NCBI GenBank assembly: GCA_943369485.1
Contig: CALRNH020000008.1
Location: 1 to 64,000 of the forward strand
DNA from: ATX-6F1 sp943369485
GTDB lineage: Bacteria; Cyanobacteriota; Cyanobacteriia; PCC-6307; Cyanobiaceae
Direction of reading: 5' to 3'
Length of the DNA stretch: 64,000 nt
The translations under genes and the position numbers were made by a program. Shown here piece by piece: positions 37,808 to 47,034 of this stretch; within the stretch, counting starts at the first letter, position 1; the number at the start of each line of letters is the position of its first letter. The notes under the pieces are model-generated. The model made no database searches, was not told where the DNA came from, and saw only the letters and a list, made by a program, of their open reading frames with translations.

Positions 37808-38284
37808 GTGCCCGAAGAGCCCTGCCAATGCCCTGACTGCCAGCGTTTTTATCGGGAACACGACCGATTGATTCGCGAAAACCCCACCCTGCGCCAGCAG
37901 CAGGAGCTCAATTGGGCTGCGCTGCAATCCTTTCGAACCCTGGCCGGGCGGGTGCTCGAAGACCTGCAGAAAGTCCACGGCGACGCCGAGCCGCCGCCCG
38001 CCGCTCCCCCCATGGCAGCTGGGGCCAAGGGAGCACCCGAGACGGCCTCAGAGGAGAACGACGCCATGCAGCAGGCCATCGGCGATCTGGAGAACATCAA
38101 TGCGCATCTGTTCTCGATCGAGGCGCTGATGGAGCGCATCTTCGATGTGCGGGTGCCGGAGGAGGTGGAGCAGAAGTTCAAGGAGCAGGCTGGTGAGTTA
38201 GCCCCTGATCCCCTCAACGCCGATCGTCTGCGGCTCAATCGTCTGCTGCATCAGACCCCTGACCTGCCCGACCACCGCAGCTAG
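37808..38284 (+). CDS. Hypothetical protein with N-terminal CxCxxC motif
   Basis: The 158-residue protein starts at GTG 37808, preceded by a ribosome binding site (AAGGGAG). Its N-terminus CQCPDCQRFY (residues 6-15) looks like half of a zinc-binding site, followed by a helical region, a Pro/Ala-rich linker (PPPAAPPMAAGAKG) and a second helical region (NINAHLFSIEALMERIFDVR). I do not recognise it. It converges with ackA, overlapping it by four bases. Confidence 0.65.
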   Translation: MPEEPCQCPDCQRFYREHDRLIRENPTLRQQQELNWAALQSFRTLAGRVLEDLQKVHGDAEPPPAAPPMAAGAKGAPETASEENDAMQQAIGDLENINAHLFSIEALMERIFDVRVPEEVEQKFKEQAGELAPDPLNADRLRLNRLLHQTPDLPDHRS

Positions 38285-39306
38285 GACGCCATCGCCAGGG
38301 CCAGGCATTGGCGGGCCATCTGGCCTTCTTCATCGGCTGGGACGCGCATCCATTCGATCGGCCCCAGCCAGCCCAGGCGTTCCCTGAGCTCGATTTCCAG
38401 AAGGGCATCGTTGGCGCCGATGCCGCCGCTGAGGGCGATCGCGTCGACACCGCCAAGGCTGGCGGCCATGGCTCCGATTTCTGACAGCAGCCGGTGCTGG
38501 AACACGGCCAGGGCCAGCAGGGCACCCCGGTGGCCAGCGGTGGCGGCGCGGCGCAGCTCGGCCCAGTCGCCACTGAGCTCCGAGAGACCGAGCAGGCCGC
38601 TTTCGCGGCTGAGGGCGTGGTCGATCTGATCGGGGAGCAGGCCCTCGCGCATCAGATGCAGCAGCAGACCCGGGTCCACGGAGCCACTGCGGCTGGCCAT
38701 CACCAGCCCCTCCAGGGGGGTGTAGCCCATGGTGGTGTCGATGCTGCAGCCGGCCTGGATCGCCGCAAGAGAGCAGCCCGCCCCGAGGTGGCAGCTGATC
38801 AGCCGCAGGTGGGTGGGGTGGCCGAGGCGGGCGGCCACCGTTTCGCTCACGTGCTGGTGGTTGAGGCCGTGGAAGCCGAAGCGCCGCAGCCCCTGGGCCC
38901 GCCAGCGCGCCGGCAGGGCATAGGTGAAGGCAGCCTCCGGAAGGTTGTGGTGGAAGGCGGTGTCAAAGCAGGCCCACTGCTGCAGGGCTGGATCCCAGGC
39001 GATCAGGGCGCGGATCAGCTCCAGGGCGGGCCCGTTGTGGAGCGGCGCCAGGGGCACCAGCGCCTCCAGCGCGTCCACCAGTTCAGCGGTGATCCGGGCC
39101 GGCCCGCTGAAGTGCTCTCCCCCGTGCACCACCCGGTGGGCCACCAGGGCCAGCTGCCCCCCCCAGGGGACCAACTTCTCAGCTAGCCAGGGCCAGGCTT
39201 CGCTACCGCCGGGTCCCTGGCCCTGCCAGAGCCGCTCTCCGGAGCGATCGATCACCGCAGCCTTGAGGCTGGAGCTGCCCAGATTCACCACCAGGGCAAG
39301 GGCCAC
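38281..39306 (-). CDS. ackA: Acetate kinase (compact form)
   Basis: AckA converts acetyl phosphate and ADP to acetate and ATP. The family motifs NLGSSSLK, HRVVHGGEHF, FDTAFHHNLP, SCHLGAGCSLAAI, MGYTPLEGLVMASRSGSVDP and ALSGGIGAND are all present. At 341 residues it is shorter than the usual ~400, mainly by missing an N-terminal segment between the first strand and HRVVHGG and a shortened C-terminus. The start is GTG 39306. It is the last gene of the xfp-glgP-ackA operon, six bases after glgP, and takes the acetyl phosphate made by phosphoketolase. Confidence 0.92.
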   Translation of the reverse strand: MALALVVNLGSSSLKAAVIDRSGERLWQGQGPGGSEAWPWLAEKLVPWGGQLALVAHRVVHGGEHFSGPARITAELVDALEALVPLAPLHNGPALELIRALIAWDPALQQWACFDTAFHHNLPEAAFTYALPARWRAQGLRRFGFHGLNHQHVSETVAARLGHPTHLRLISCHLGAGCSLAAIQAGCSIDTTMGYTPLEGLVMASRSGSVDPGLLLHLMREGLLPDQIDHALSRESGLLGLSELSGDWAELRRAATAGHRGALLALAVFQHRLLSEIGAMAASLGGVDAIALSGGIGANDALLEIELRERLGWLGPIEWMRVPADEEGQMARQCLALAMAS

Positions 39307-39312
39307 TCCGGA

Positions 39313-41835
39313 TCAGTCGAGATCGCAGCTGATGGTGACCGGGAAGGGGGCCACCCGCCAGATGCGCTCGGCGTACTCACCGATGGAGCGGTCGGAGGAG
39401 AAGAAGCCCGAGCGGGCGCTGTTCAGCAATGACATCCGGTTCCAGCGCTCCCGATCGGCCCAGGCCCGGCTGACCTCCTGCTGGGCCTTGAGGTAGGCGC
39501 TGAAGTCGGCGAACACGTAGAAGGGATCGCGGCCGATGAGGTTCTGCAGCAGCGGGCGGAACAGATCGCCATCACCGTGACTGAAATGCCCCTGCTCCAC
39601 CAGCCGAATCACCTCCGGCAGTTCCTCGATCGTGTGCACCAGCTCCCAGGGGCGATAGCCCGAGGCGTGCAGGGTGGCGATTTCCTCGGTGGTGTGGCCG
39701 AACAGGAAGAAGTTCTCCGCCTCCACCTGCTCGCGGATCTCCACGTTGGCCCCGTCGAGGGTGCCGATCGTGAGGGCGCCATTCATGGCGAACTTCATGT
39801 TGCCGGTGCCTGAGGCCTCCAGGCCGGCGGTGGAGATCTGCTCGGAGAGATCGGCGGCGGGGTAGACCTTTTCGCCCAGTTTCACGGTGTAGTCCGCCAG
39901 GAACACCACCCGCAGACGACCCTCCATGTCGGGGTCAGAGTTGATCGTTTCGGCGATGCCGTTGATGAATCGAATGATCAGTTTGGCCATGTAATAGCCC
40001 GGCGCCGCCTTGCCGCCGAAGATCACCGTGCGCGGCGCTTCACCATCCGCCAGGCCGTTCTTGATGCGCAGGTACTGGGCGATCACCTGCAGGGCGTTCA
40101 GGTGCTGGCGCTTGTATTCATGAATCCTTTTCACCTGCACGTCGAACAGGGAGGAGGGATCCACCAGCAGGCCATTGGTGCGATGGATGAACTGGGCGAG
40201 ATGCTGCTTTCCAGCGAGTTTGCTTTGCTCCCAGCGCTCCAGGAAGGCCCGATCGTGCTGGAAGGGCTCCAGCCGGCGCAGCTGAGCGAGGTCGGCGACC
40301 CAGCCGTCACCGATTGCTTCGCTCACCAGAGCGGTCAGCGGTGGATTGGCCAGGGCGATCCACCGCCGAGGGGTCACCCCGTTGGTGACGTTGGTGAACT
40401 TCTCGGGCCAGAGGGTGGCGAACTCCGGGAAGAGCTGGCTTTTCACCAGATCGCTGTGCAGCGCGGCGACCCCATTGACGTGGTGGCTGGCCACGGTGGC
40501 CAGGTGGGCCATGCGCACCGCCTTGCGACCCTCCTCATCGATGATCGACACCTTGCGCAGGATCGTGTCGTTGCCGGGGAAGCGCAGGCGTACCTGTTGC
40601 AGGAAGCGGCGGTTGATCTCGAAGATCAGCTCCAGGTGGCGGGGCAGCAGGCTGCCGAACAGCTCGAGGCCCCATTTCTCTAGCGCTTCCGGCAGGAGCG
40701 TGTGGTTCGTGTAGGCAAGCGATTGGCTGGTGATCTCCCAGGCCTGCTCCCAGGTCAGACGCTTGTCGTCGATCAGGAGCCGCATCAGCTCGGCCACGGC
40801 GATCGCCGGATGGGTGTCGTTCAGTTGCACCGTCCAGTGTCGGGGGAAGTCCGTCACCGGCAAGCCGCGGCGCTCCAGGCTGCGAAGCATGTCCTGGAGC
40901 GAACAGCTGACGAAGAAGTGCTGCTGCTTGAGCCGCAGCCGGCGCCCTTCATCGGTGCCGTCGTTGGGGTAGAGCACCTTGGAGAGGGTTTCCGAACCCA
41001 CCTTCTCCTCGACGGCGCCGTAGAAGTCGCCGATGTTGAAGGCGTAGAAGTCGAAGCTTTCGGCGGCGTCGGCGCGCCACAGCCGCAGGCGGTTGCAGGT
41101 GTTGACCCGGTAGCCCAGCACCGGCACGTCATGGGGGATGCCGATGGCATGCTCCGTAGGGATCCAGCGCACGCGGTAGCGGCCCAGGTCATCCTGGTAG
41201 CTCTCGGTGCGGCCACCGAAACCCACGAAGCAGGCTTGGTCAGGGTGGGCCAGTTCCCAGGGCCAGCCTCCCTTGAGCCACTTGTCGGTGATCTCCACCT
41301 GCCAGCCATCACGAATCAGCTGGTCGAAGATCCCGAACTCGTAGCGGATGCCATAGCCGGTGGCGGGGATTTCCAGGCTGGAGAGGGATTCCAGGTAGCA
41401 GGCCGCCAGGCGACCGAGACCGCCGTTGCCCAGGCCAGGTTCCTCCTCCATCTCGGTGATCTGCTCCAGGGACTTCACCCCGAAGCGGCCCAGGGCTTCA
41501 CGGGCCTGCTGCTGGATGCCGAGCATCAACAGGTTGTTGCCCAGTTGGGGCCCAACCAGGAACTCAGCCGAGAGGTAGGCCACCACCCGTTGGGGGGTGG
41601 CGCTGATCGCCTCGATTCCCGCCAGGTAGCGGGTCATCAGCCGGTCGCGCACGGCATGGCTCAGGGCCAGGTAGAGGTCGTGGTGGTTGGCGCTGGGGGC
41701 GAGCTTCCCGAGGCTGAAGAACAGGTGCTCCGTCATGCCGGCGAACACGTCGTCGGCGGTGAGGCCGTTGCGGTTGGTGTCGGCATTGCAGCCCGGGGTG
41801 GGCAGCCTCAGCTCCGTGGGCAGGGTGTCGCTCAA
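39313..41835 (-). CDS. glgP: Glycogen (alpha-glucan) phosphorylase
   Basis: GlgP releases glucose 1-phosphate from glycogen. The 840-residue protein has the family length and the PLP-lysine motif EASGTGNMKFAMNGALTIGT near residue 680, plus EEEPGLGNGGLGRLAACYLE near 130 and TVQLNDTHPAIAVAELMRLL near 340. Translation starts at TTG 41835, which overlaps the xfp stop codon, so its translation is coupled to phosphoketolase. Its product enters glycolysis and the pentose phosphate pathway that feed Xfp. Confidence 0.96.
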   Translation of the reverse strand: MSDTLPTELRLPTPGCNADTNRNGLTADDVFAGMTEHLFFSLGKLAPSANHHDLYLALSHAVRDRLMTRYLAGIEAISATPQRVVAYLSAEFLVGPQLGNNLLMLGIQQQAREALGRFGVKSLEQITEMEEEPGLGNGGLGRLAACYLESLSSLEIPATGYGIRYEFGIFDQLIRDGWQVEITDKWLKGGWPWELAHPDQACFVGFGGRTESYQDDLGRYRVRWIPTEHAIGIPHDVPVLGYRVNTCNRLRLWRADAAESFDFYAFNIGDFYGAVEEKVGSETLSKVLYPNDGTDEGRRLRLKQQHFFVSCSLQDMLRSLERRGLPVTDFPRHWTVQLNDTHPAIAVAELMRLLIDDKRLTWEQAWEITSQSLAYTNHTLLPEALEKWGLELFGSLLPRHLELIFEINRRFLQQVRLRFPGNDTILRKVSIIDEEGRKAVRMAHLATVASHHVNGVAALHSDLVKSQLFPEFATLWPEKFTNVTNGVTPRRWIALANPPLTALVSEAIGDGWVADLAQLRRLEPFQHDRAFLERWEQSKLAGKQHLAQFIHRTNGLLVDPSSLFDVQVKRIHEYKRQHLNALQVIAQYLRIKNGLADGEAPRTVIFGGKAAPGYYMAKLIIRFINGIAETINSDPDMEGRLRVVFLADYTVKLGEKVYPAADLSEQISTAGLEASGTGNMKFAMNGALTIGTLDGANVEIREQVEAENFFLFGHTTEEIATLHASGYRPWELVHTIEELPEVIRLVEQGHFSHGDGDLFRPLLQNLIGRDPFYVFADFSAYLKAQQEVSRAWADRERWNRMSLLNSARSGFFSSDRSIGEYAERIWRVAPFPVTISCDLD

Positions 41836-44261
41836 GGCCGATCCTCCAGGGCGGGGTTCCAGCGCCAGTCGGTCACGTCCGGGCTGTCCATGCCGTGAGT
41901 ATGGGCGTAGGCGCGGTTCTGGAGGATCAGATCCTTCATGCGTTCCTTCACATGGGCGGCGCGGGAGCCCAGGGAGGGCACCCGGTCGATCACGTCGATC
42001 ACCAGATTGAAGCGATCGATCTGGTTGTTCATCGCCAGTTCCAGGGGGGTGTTGATGTTGCCCTTCTCCTTGTACCCCCGCACATGGAAGTTCGAGTGGT
42101 TCTTGCGGCGGTAGGTGAGCCGATGGATCAACCAGGGATAGCCGTGGAAGTTGAACATCACGGGACGATCGGTGGTGAACAGGCTGTCGAAATCGCGGTC
42201 GCTCAGCCCGTGCGGGTGCTCACTCGGCTGGGTGAGGGCGAACAGCTTGACCACGTTGATCACCCTCACTTTGAGGCTGGGGATCTCAAGGCGCAGGATC
42301 TCTACCGCCGCCAGGACCTCCTTGGTGGGAATATCGCCGGCGCAGGCCATCACCACATCCGGCTCATCCGGCTCGGTACCGGAGTCATCGTTGCTGGCCC
42401 AGTCCCAGAGGCCGATTCCCTTGGCCACATGCTTCCTGGCCTGGTCCAGGGTGAGGTATTGCAGGTGCTTCTGCTTGTCGGAAACGATGATGTTGCAGAC
42501 GTTGGTTTCCAGGAACGCCTCCTCGGCCACCGCCAGCAGGGAGTTGGCATCGGCCGGCAGGTAGACCCGCACCACCTCGCCGCTCTTGTTGCCGGCCAGG
42601 TCGATGAAACCGGGGTCCTGGTGGGTGAAGCCGTTGTGGTCCTGCCGCCAGACCGTGCTCGAGATCAGGCAGTTCCAGGGGCCGATCGGGGCGCGCCAGG
42701 TGGCGTGGTGGATGCAGGATTCCAACCACTTGGCGTGCTGGTTAAACATCGAGGCGATCACGTGGGCGAAGGCCTCGTAGGTGTGGAAGAAGCCGTAGCG
42801 ACCGGTGAGCAGGTAGCCCTCCATCATTCCCACCAGGGTGTGCTCGCTGAGCATCTCCACCACCCGGCCATTGCGGGCCAGTTCGCTGCCGCCGGCGTCT
42901 TCGGGCAGCAGCTCCTCCATCCAGACCTTCTTGCTGACCTCATAAATGGCCTGCAACCGGTTGGAGGCGGTTTCATCAGGCCCGAACACCCGCAGGGAAT
43001 CGGGGTTGCGGGCAATGGCGTCACGCAGCAGGGCTCCGAGAGGAGCGGTGTTCTCCACCTCGTTCTGGCCGGGCTGATCCACCGGCACGGCGTACTCCGT
43101 GATCGGAGGCAACTGCAGCTTGCGGCGCAGCTGGCCGCCGTTGGCATGGGGGTTGGATCCCATGCGACGGCCGCCAGCCGGTGAAAGGCGCTGCAGCTCG
43201 GAGATCAGGGTGCCGCCAGCATCGAACAGCTCCTCGGGCCGGTAGCTCCGCAGCCATTCCTCCAGCATGCGCAACTGCTCGGGATCCTTGTTCGGCGCAG
43301 GCAGCGGTACCTGGTGGGAGCGCCAGAAACCTTCCAGCTTCTTGCCGTTCAGTTCCGCCGGACCGGTCCAGCCCTTGGGGGAGCGCAGGACGATCATCGG
43401 CCAGGCGGGCCGGAAGGCCTCACCGCTGGAGCGGGCCTGCTGGCGGATGGCCAGGATCTGCCCCACGGCCTGATCCATCGCCGCGGCCATCGCCCGATGC
43501 ATGGCCGCGGGGTCGTGGCCCTCCACGAACAGCGGGCTCCAGCCGTAACCCCGCAGCAGATGCTCCAGTTCCTGATGGCCGATGCGTGCCAGCAGGGTGG
43601 GGTTGGCGATCTTGTAGCCGTTCAGGTGCAGCACCGGCAACACGGCGCCATCACTGATCGGGTTGAGGAACTTGTTGATGTGCCAGGAGGTGGCCAGAGG
43701 ACCGGTTTCGGCCTCCCCGTCACCGACGCAGGCCAGGGCGATCAGTTCCGGGTTGTCGAAGACGGCCCCGCAGGCATGGGAGAGCACGTAGCCCAGTTCG
43801 CCCCCTTCGTGGATCGAGCCGGGGGTTTCCGGGGTGCAGTGGCTGCCGATGTGGCCCGGGAAAGAGAACTGCTTGAAGAAGCGCCGCATCCCATCGGCGT
43901 CCTGGGATTTGTCGGGGTAAAGCGCGCTGTAGCTCCCATCGAGGTAGGTGGGGCCCAGCACCCCAGGGGCTCCATGGCCTGGCCCCGACAGGTAGATCAT
44001 GTCCAGGTCGTGCTGGCGGATCACCCGGTTGGCGTGGGCCCAGATGAACGCCTGCCCGGGGCTGGAGCCCCAGTGGCCCAGCAGCCGGTTTTTGATGTGC
44101 TCAGGCTTCAGTGGTTCCCGCAGCAGGGGGTTGGCCTGGAGGTAGATCATCCCCACGGCCAGGTAGTTGGCGGCCCGCCACCAGGCGTCGATCAGGGCCA
44201 GCTCACCCTCATCGGGGCCCACCAGTGACTGGGGATCGACCTCGATCGTGAGGGGTTCCAT
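41832..44261 (-). CDS. xfp: Phosphoketolase (xylulose 5-phosphate/fructose 6-phosphate)
   Basis: This TPP enzyme splits xylulose 5-phosphate (and often fructose 6-phosphate) into acetyl phosphate and an aldose phosphate. From ATG 44261 (MEPLTIEVDPQSL) it has 809 residues, the normal length. Landmarks are YLSGPGHGAPGVLGPTYLDG, ALACVGDGEAETGPLATSWH with the TPP GDG, and SSTVWRQDHNGFTHQDPGFI. A frame reaching 44348 adds residues without family support. It begins the operon with glgP and ackA, which together allow glycogen to yield acetate and ATP. Confidence 0.96.
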   Translation of the reverse strand: MEPLTIEVDPQSLVGPDEGELALIDAWWRAANYLAVGMIYLQANPLLREPLKPEHIKNRLLGHWGSSPGQAFIWAHANRVIRQHDLDMIYLSGPGHGAPGVLGPTYLDGSYSALYPDKSQDADGMRRFFKQFSFPGHIGSHCTPETPGSIHEGGELGYVLSHACGAVFDNPELIALACVGDGEAETGPLATSWHINKFLNPISDGAVLPVLHLNGYKIANPTLLARIGHQELEHLLRGYGWSPLFVEGHDPAAMHRAMAAAMDQAVGQILAIRQQARSSGEAFRPAWPMIVLRSPKGWTGPAELNGKKLEGFWRSHQVPLPAPNKDPEQLRMLEEWLRSYRPEELFDAGGTLISELQRLSPAGGRRMGSNPHANGGQLRRKLQLPPITEYAVPVDQPGQNEVENTAPLGALLRDAIARNPDSLRVFGPDETASNRLQAIYEVSKKVWMEELLPEDAGGSELARNGRVVEMLSEHTLVGMMEGYLLTGRYGFFHTYEAFAHVIASMFNQHAKWLESCIHHATWRAPIGPWNCLISSTVWRQDHNGFTHQDPGFIDLAGNKSGEVVRVYLPADANSLLAVAEEAFLETNVCNIIVSDKQKHLQYLTLDQARKHVAKGIGLWDWASNDDSGTEPDEPDVVMACAGDIPTKEVLAAVEILRLEIPSLKVRVINVVKLFALTQPSEHPHGLSDRDFDSLFTTDRPVMFNFHGYPWLIHRLTYRRKNHSNFHVRGYKEKGNINTPLELAMNNQIDRFNLVIDVIDRVPSLGSRAAHVKERMKDLILQNRAYAHTHGMDSPDVTDWRWNPALEDRP

Positions 44262-44406
44262 GGGGTGGCGACTGGTCTGAGCGGAACGTAGCCAGAGTTC
44301 GGCATAGAGATCGGCATGGAGCATCACAAGCCAGGGTCTCGACACCAATCCTCCCCAGCGATCCCTTTAAGGCCGATCAGAGTGGAGAGAGCCGCTTGGC
44401 CCCGCG

Positions 44407-44946
44407 ATGACCAATCCCCTGCCGGAAGCCCTCAGGGGCTGGGGTCTGAGCTGGGGCGGCTGGCTCGACAACCGACGCGGTGAGTGGTGGCTGCTGGCCC
44501 AGCTGCTGTTGATCGCCCTGCTGCTGTTGCCCCCTTACCCGGCACCGTCGGCCCTGGGGCTGGTCTGGCCCCTGGCTCTGCGGCTGTTGGGAGCCGCCGC
44601 CGTCTTGTTCGGGGTGGTGGCGGCCCTTAGGTCCTTCCTGAACCTTGGCCCCAGCCTCACGCCCCTCCCGGACCCCAAGCCCGGGGCACCCCTGGTGACC
44701 ACGGGTGTCTACGGCCGGGTGCGCCATCCCCTCTATCAGGCCGTTTTGATCGTCGCCCTGGGGATGGCTCTGGCCCTCGGCAGCGTCCTGCATCTGGTGC
44801 TGCTGCTGGCCCTGGTGGGAGTGCTTGGGGGAAAGGCCCGGCGCGAGGAGCGGCAACTGCTGCTGCAACACCCGGATTACGCCAGTTACCGCACCTCCAC
44901 GGTCGCGATCGTGCCGGGGCTGCCCTGGCTCGACTGGCGCGCTTGA
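44407..44946 (+). CDS. Isoprenylcysteine methyltransferase-like (ICMT/PEMT) membrane protein
   Basis: The 179-residue protein has four or five hydrophobic segments and the family motif VTTGVYGRVRHPLYQAVLIV near residues 100-120, where RHPLY marks the SAM-binding region, followed by the C-terminal EERQLLLQHPDYASYRTST. Such proteins methylate small or lipid substrates; the substrate here is unknown. It is divergent from xfp, with 145 bases between starts, and converges on the next gene with a seven-base gap. Confidence 0.85.
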   Translation: MTNPLPEALRGWGLSWGGWLDNRRGEWWLLAQLLLIALLLLPPYPAPSALGLVWPLALRLLGAAAVLFGVVAALRSFLNLGPSLTPLPDPKPGAPLVTTGVYGRVRHPLYQAVLIVALGMALALGSVLHLVLLLALVGVLGGKARREERQLLLQHPDYASYRTSTVAIVPGLPWLDWRA

Positions 44947-44953
44947 AAGGAGC

Positions 44954-45289
44954 TCAGGTCCGCGGGCCTTCGTTGTCGCGGCTGCTGAGGGCCCAGAACG
45001 CCCCGGCCAGCACTGCCATCAATCCCAGGCTGCTGGCCCAGGAGGGCCCCAGGGCCCAGCTGAGACCCAGGTCGGTGATGGCCCCAACCGCCAGGGCCAG
45101 CAGCAGGCTGCTGAGGATCAGGGCGATCTGCTGGAGTTGTTCGCCCAGCGGGCCTTCGGCCAGGGCTTGCTCCAGCCGTGTCAACGGCCCGCTCAGCGGC
45201 AGGTAAAGCGCCAGGGCCCACAGGGCCGTTCCCGGCAGCAGGGGGGACCAGTCGGGCACGGGCTGGGGGCACAGGAAGCTCCCTAGCAT
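44954..45289 (-). CDS. Small hypothetical membrane protein
   Basis: The 111-residue protein has three hydrophobic segments (about 20-37, 50-72 and 80-103) joined by short loops, such as RLEQALAEGPLGEQLQQIAL. No family recognised. It is divergent from the alpha/beta hydrolase with 20 bases between starts. An open frame in the opposite direction crosses the same bases but is only the non-coding extension of the hydrolase gene. Confidence 0.6.
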   Translation of the reverse strand: MLGSFLCPQPVPDWSPLLPGTALWALALYLPLSGPLTRLEQALAEGPLGEQLQQIALILSSLLLALAVGAITDLGLSWALGPSWASSLGLMAVLAGAFWALSSRDNEGPRT

Positions 45290-45309
45290 CGACCACCCTG
45301 CGCCGATCC

Positions 45310-46200
45310 ATGGGCACCTGGTCGTATCTGGGCCATTCCGTTCACTGCCTCAGCCGAAGCCCCGCTGATCCGGTTGGTCCTGCCCTGTTGCTGGTGCATG
45401 GCTTTGGCGCCTCCACCGATCACTGGCGCTTCAACGTTCCGGTGCTGGCGGAGCGCCATGAGGTGCATGCCATCGACCTGCTCGGTTTTGGCCGCAGCGC
45501 CAAGCCGGAGGGCCTGGCCTACGGCGGCGACCTCTGGCGCGATCAGCTGGCGGCCTACGTGCGCGAGCGCATCGGCCGGCCCACGGTGCTGGTCGGTAAC
45601 TCCCTGGGGGGCTACTCCGCCCTGGCGGCCGCGGTGGCCCTGGGCGAGCTGGCGGCGGGGGTGGTTCTGCTCAATGCCGCCGGCCCCTTCAGCGCCGAGC
45701 AACGGGAGCCGAAGGGCTGGGGCGCCATCGCCCGGGCGACGGTCGGTTCGGCGCTGCTGCGCAGCCCTGTGCTGCAGCGACTGCTTTTCGAGAACCTGCG
45801 CCGGCCGGCCACGATCCGCCGCACCCTCAACCAGGTGTATCTGGACCGCACCAACGTGGACGAGGAGCTGGTGCATTCAATCCTGGCGCCGTCACGGGAT
45901 CCCGGGGCGTTCGGTGTGTTTCGCACCGTGTTCGACATCCCCCGCGGCCAGCCCCTCGATGGGCTGTTTGAGCAGTTGAAGGCGCCGTTGCTGTTGATCT
46001 GGGGCCTGAAGGATCCCTGGATCAACGCCGAGGGGCGGCGGGCCCGGTTCCTCGCCCATGCCCCCGCCGGCACCCGCGAGGTGCTGCTGGAGGCGGGCCA
46101 CTGCCCCCACGATGAGGTGCCCGATCAGGTGAACCGGGAGCTGCTGGTCTGGCTGGGGGAGCTCCAGGATCCGCGCCCCCTGCTTCTTTTTTCGCCCTGA
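45310..46200 (+). CDS. Alpha/beta-fold hydrolase
   Basis: From ATG 45310 (MGTWSYLGHSVHCLS) the protein has 296 residues. The oxyanion-hole motif LLVHGFGASTDHWRFN, the nucleophile elbow GNSLGGYSA with the catalytic Ser, the aspartate near LLIWGLKDPWIN and the histidine in EAGHCPHDEVPDQV form a complete catalytic set. Close relatives include pheophytinase-like and haloalkane dehalogenase-like hydrolases of cyanobacteria; the substrate cannot be fixed. The next gene starts six bases after its stop. Confidence 0.88.
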   Translation: MGTWSYLGHSVHCLSRSPADPVGPALLLVHGFGASTDHWRFNVPVLAERHEVHAIDLLGFGRSAKPEGLAYGGDLWRDQLAAYVRERIGRPTVLVGNSLGGYSALAAAVALGELAAGVVLLNAAGPFSAEQREPKGWGAIARATVGSALLRSPVLQRLLFENLRRPATIRRTLNQVYLDRTNVDEELVHSILAPSRDPGAFGVFRTVFDIPRGQPLDGLFEQLKAPLLLIWGLKDPWINAEGRRARFLAHAPAGTREVLLEAGHCPHDEVPDQVNRELLVWLGELQDPRPLLLFSP

Positions 46201-46206
46201 TTTCCC

Positions 46207-47034
46207 ATGACGCTCGTTCAACGCACGGAGCCCTATCCCCATTGGGCTTACACCCACCCCGCCACGGGGGATCAGCTGCGGCTGGTGCCGGATCGGGGCG
46301 GGCTGGTGACCGGTTGGGAGAGTGATGGCCGCGAACGGCTCTATTTCGATGCGGCGCGCTTCGCCGATCCGGCCCTGTCGGTGCGGGGCGGCATCCCGGT
46401 GCTGTTCCCGATCTGCGGCGGCCTGCCGGATCACCCGCTGCCCCAGCACGGCTTCGCCCGGGATCGGCCCTGGTCGCTGGCGCTGCTGGAGGACGGCGAG
46501 GGTGTGCGGCTGCAGCTGTGCGACGACCCCAGCACCCTGGCCCTGTTCCCGCACCGCTTCCGCCTGAGCCTGGAGCTGCGCCCCGTTCCTGCGGCGCTGG
46601 AGATCAAGGCGGTGGTGGAGAACACCGGCGCTGAATTCCTGCCCTTCAGCTTCGGGCTGCATCCCTATTTCCAGGTCACTTCCCTGGAGGCGGCGCGGCT
46701 CGAGGGGTTGCCCGATCAGGTGCTCGATCAGGTGAGCGGTGAGCAGGTGCCCGCATCAGAGCGGCTGGCGGCGCTGCCGTCAGGGGTGGATCTGCTGGCG
46801 GAACCTTCGGGGCCGGTGCGGCTGGTGGACACGGCCCGTGCCGAGGCGATCAGCCTGGAGAGCACCGCGCCCCTGGATCTGGTGGTGGTCTGGAGTGATC
46901 CGCCCCGGCCGATGGTCTGCCTGGAGCCCTGGAGCGCCCCCCGTGGCGCCCTGCTCAGTGGCGATCGACTGCTGCGGCTGGCCCCCGGGGAAGCGCTCGA
47001 GCTGTTGACCCGCTACAGGCTCACGCCGGCCTGA
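46207..47034 (+). CDS. Aldose 1-epimerase family protein (galactose mutarotase-like)
   Basis: This 275-residue protein has the mutarotase-like pattern: VRGGIPVLFPICGGLPDHPL near residue 60, the early active-site histidine in LPQHGFARDRPW, and the second in FGLHPYFQV. Related cyanobacterial and plant proteins act on hexose 6-phosphates (YeaD type), which this sequence resembles more than GalM. It lies six bases after the hydrolase, and its 3' end overlaps the convergent glcE by 22 bases. Confidence 0.88.
   Translation: MTLVQRTEPYPHWAYTHPATGDQLRLVPDRGGLVTGWESDGRERLYFDAARFADPALSVRGGIPVLFPICGGLPDHPLPQHGFARDRPWSLALLEDGEGVRLQLCDDPSTLALFPHRFRLSLELRPVPAALEIKAVVENTGAEFLPFSFGLHPYFQVTSLEAARLEGLPDQVLDQVSGEQVPASERLAALPSGVDLLAEPSGPVRLVDTARAEAISLESTAPLDLVVVWSDPPRPMVCLEPWSAPRGALLSGDRLLRLAPGEALELLTRYRLTPA

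Noticed and set aside
40702..43184. Two long plus-strand open frames opposite glgP and xfp
   Set aside because: Shadows of two well-conserved enzymes, with repetitive Val/Gly/His-rich translations.
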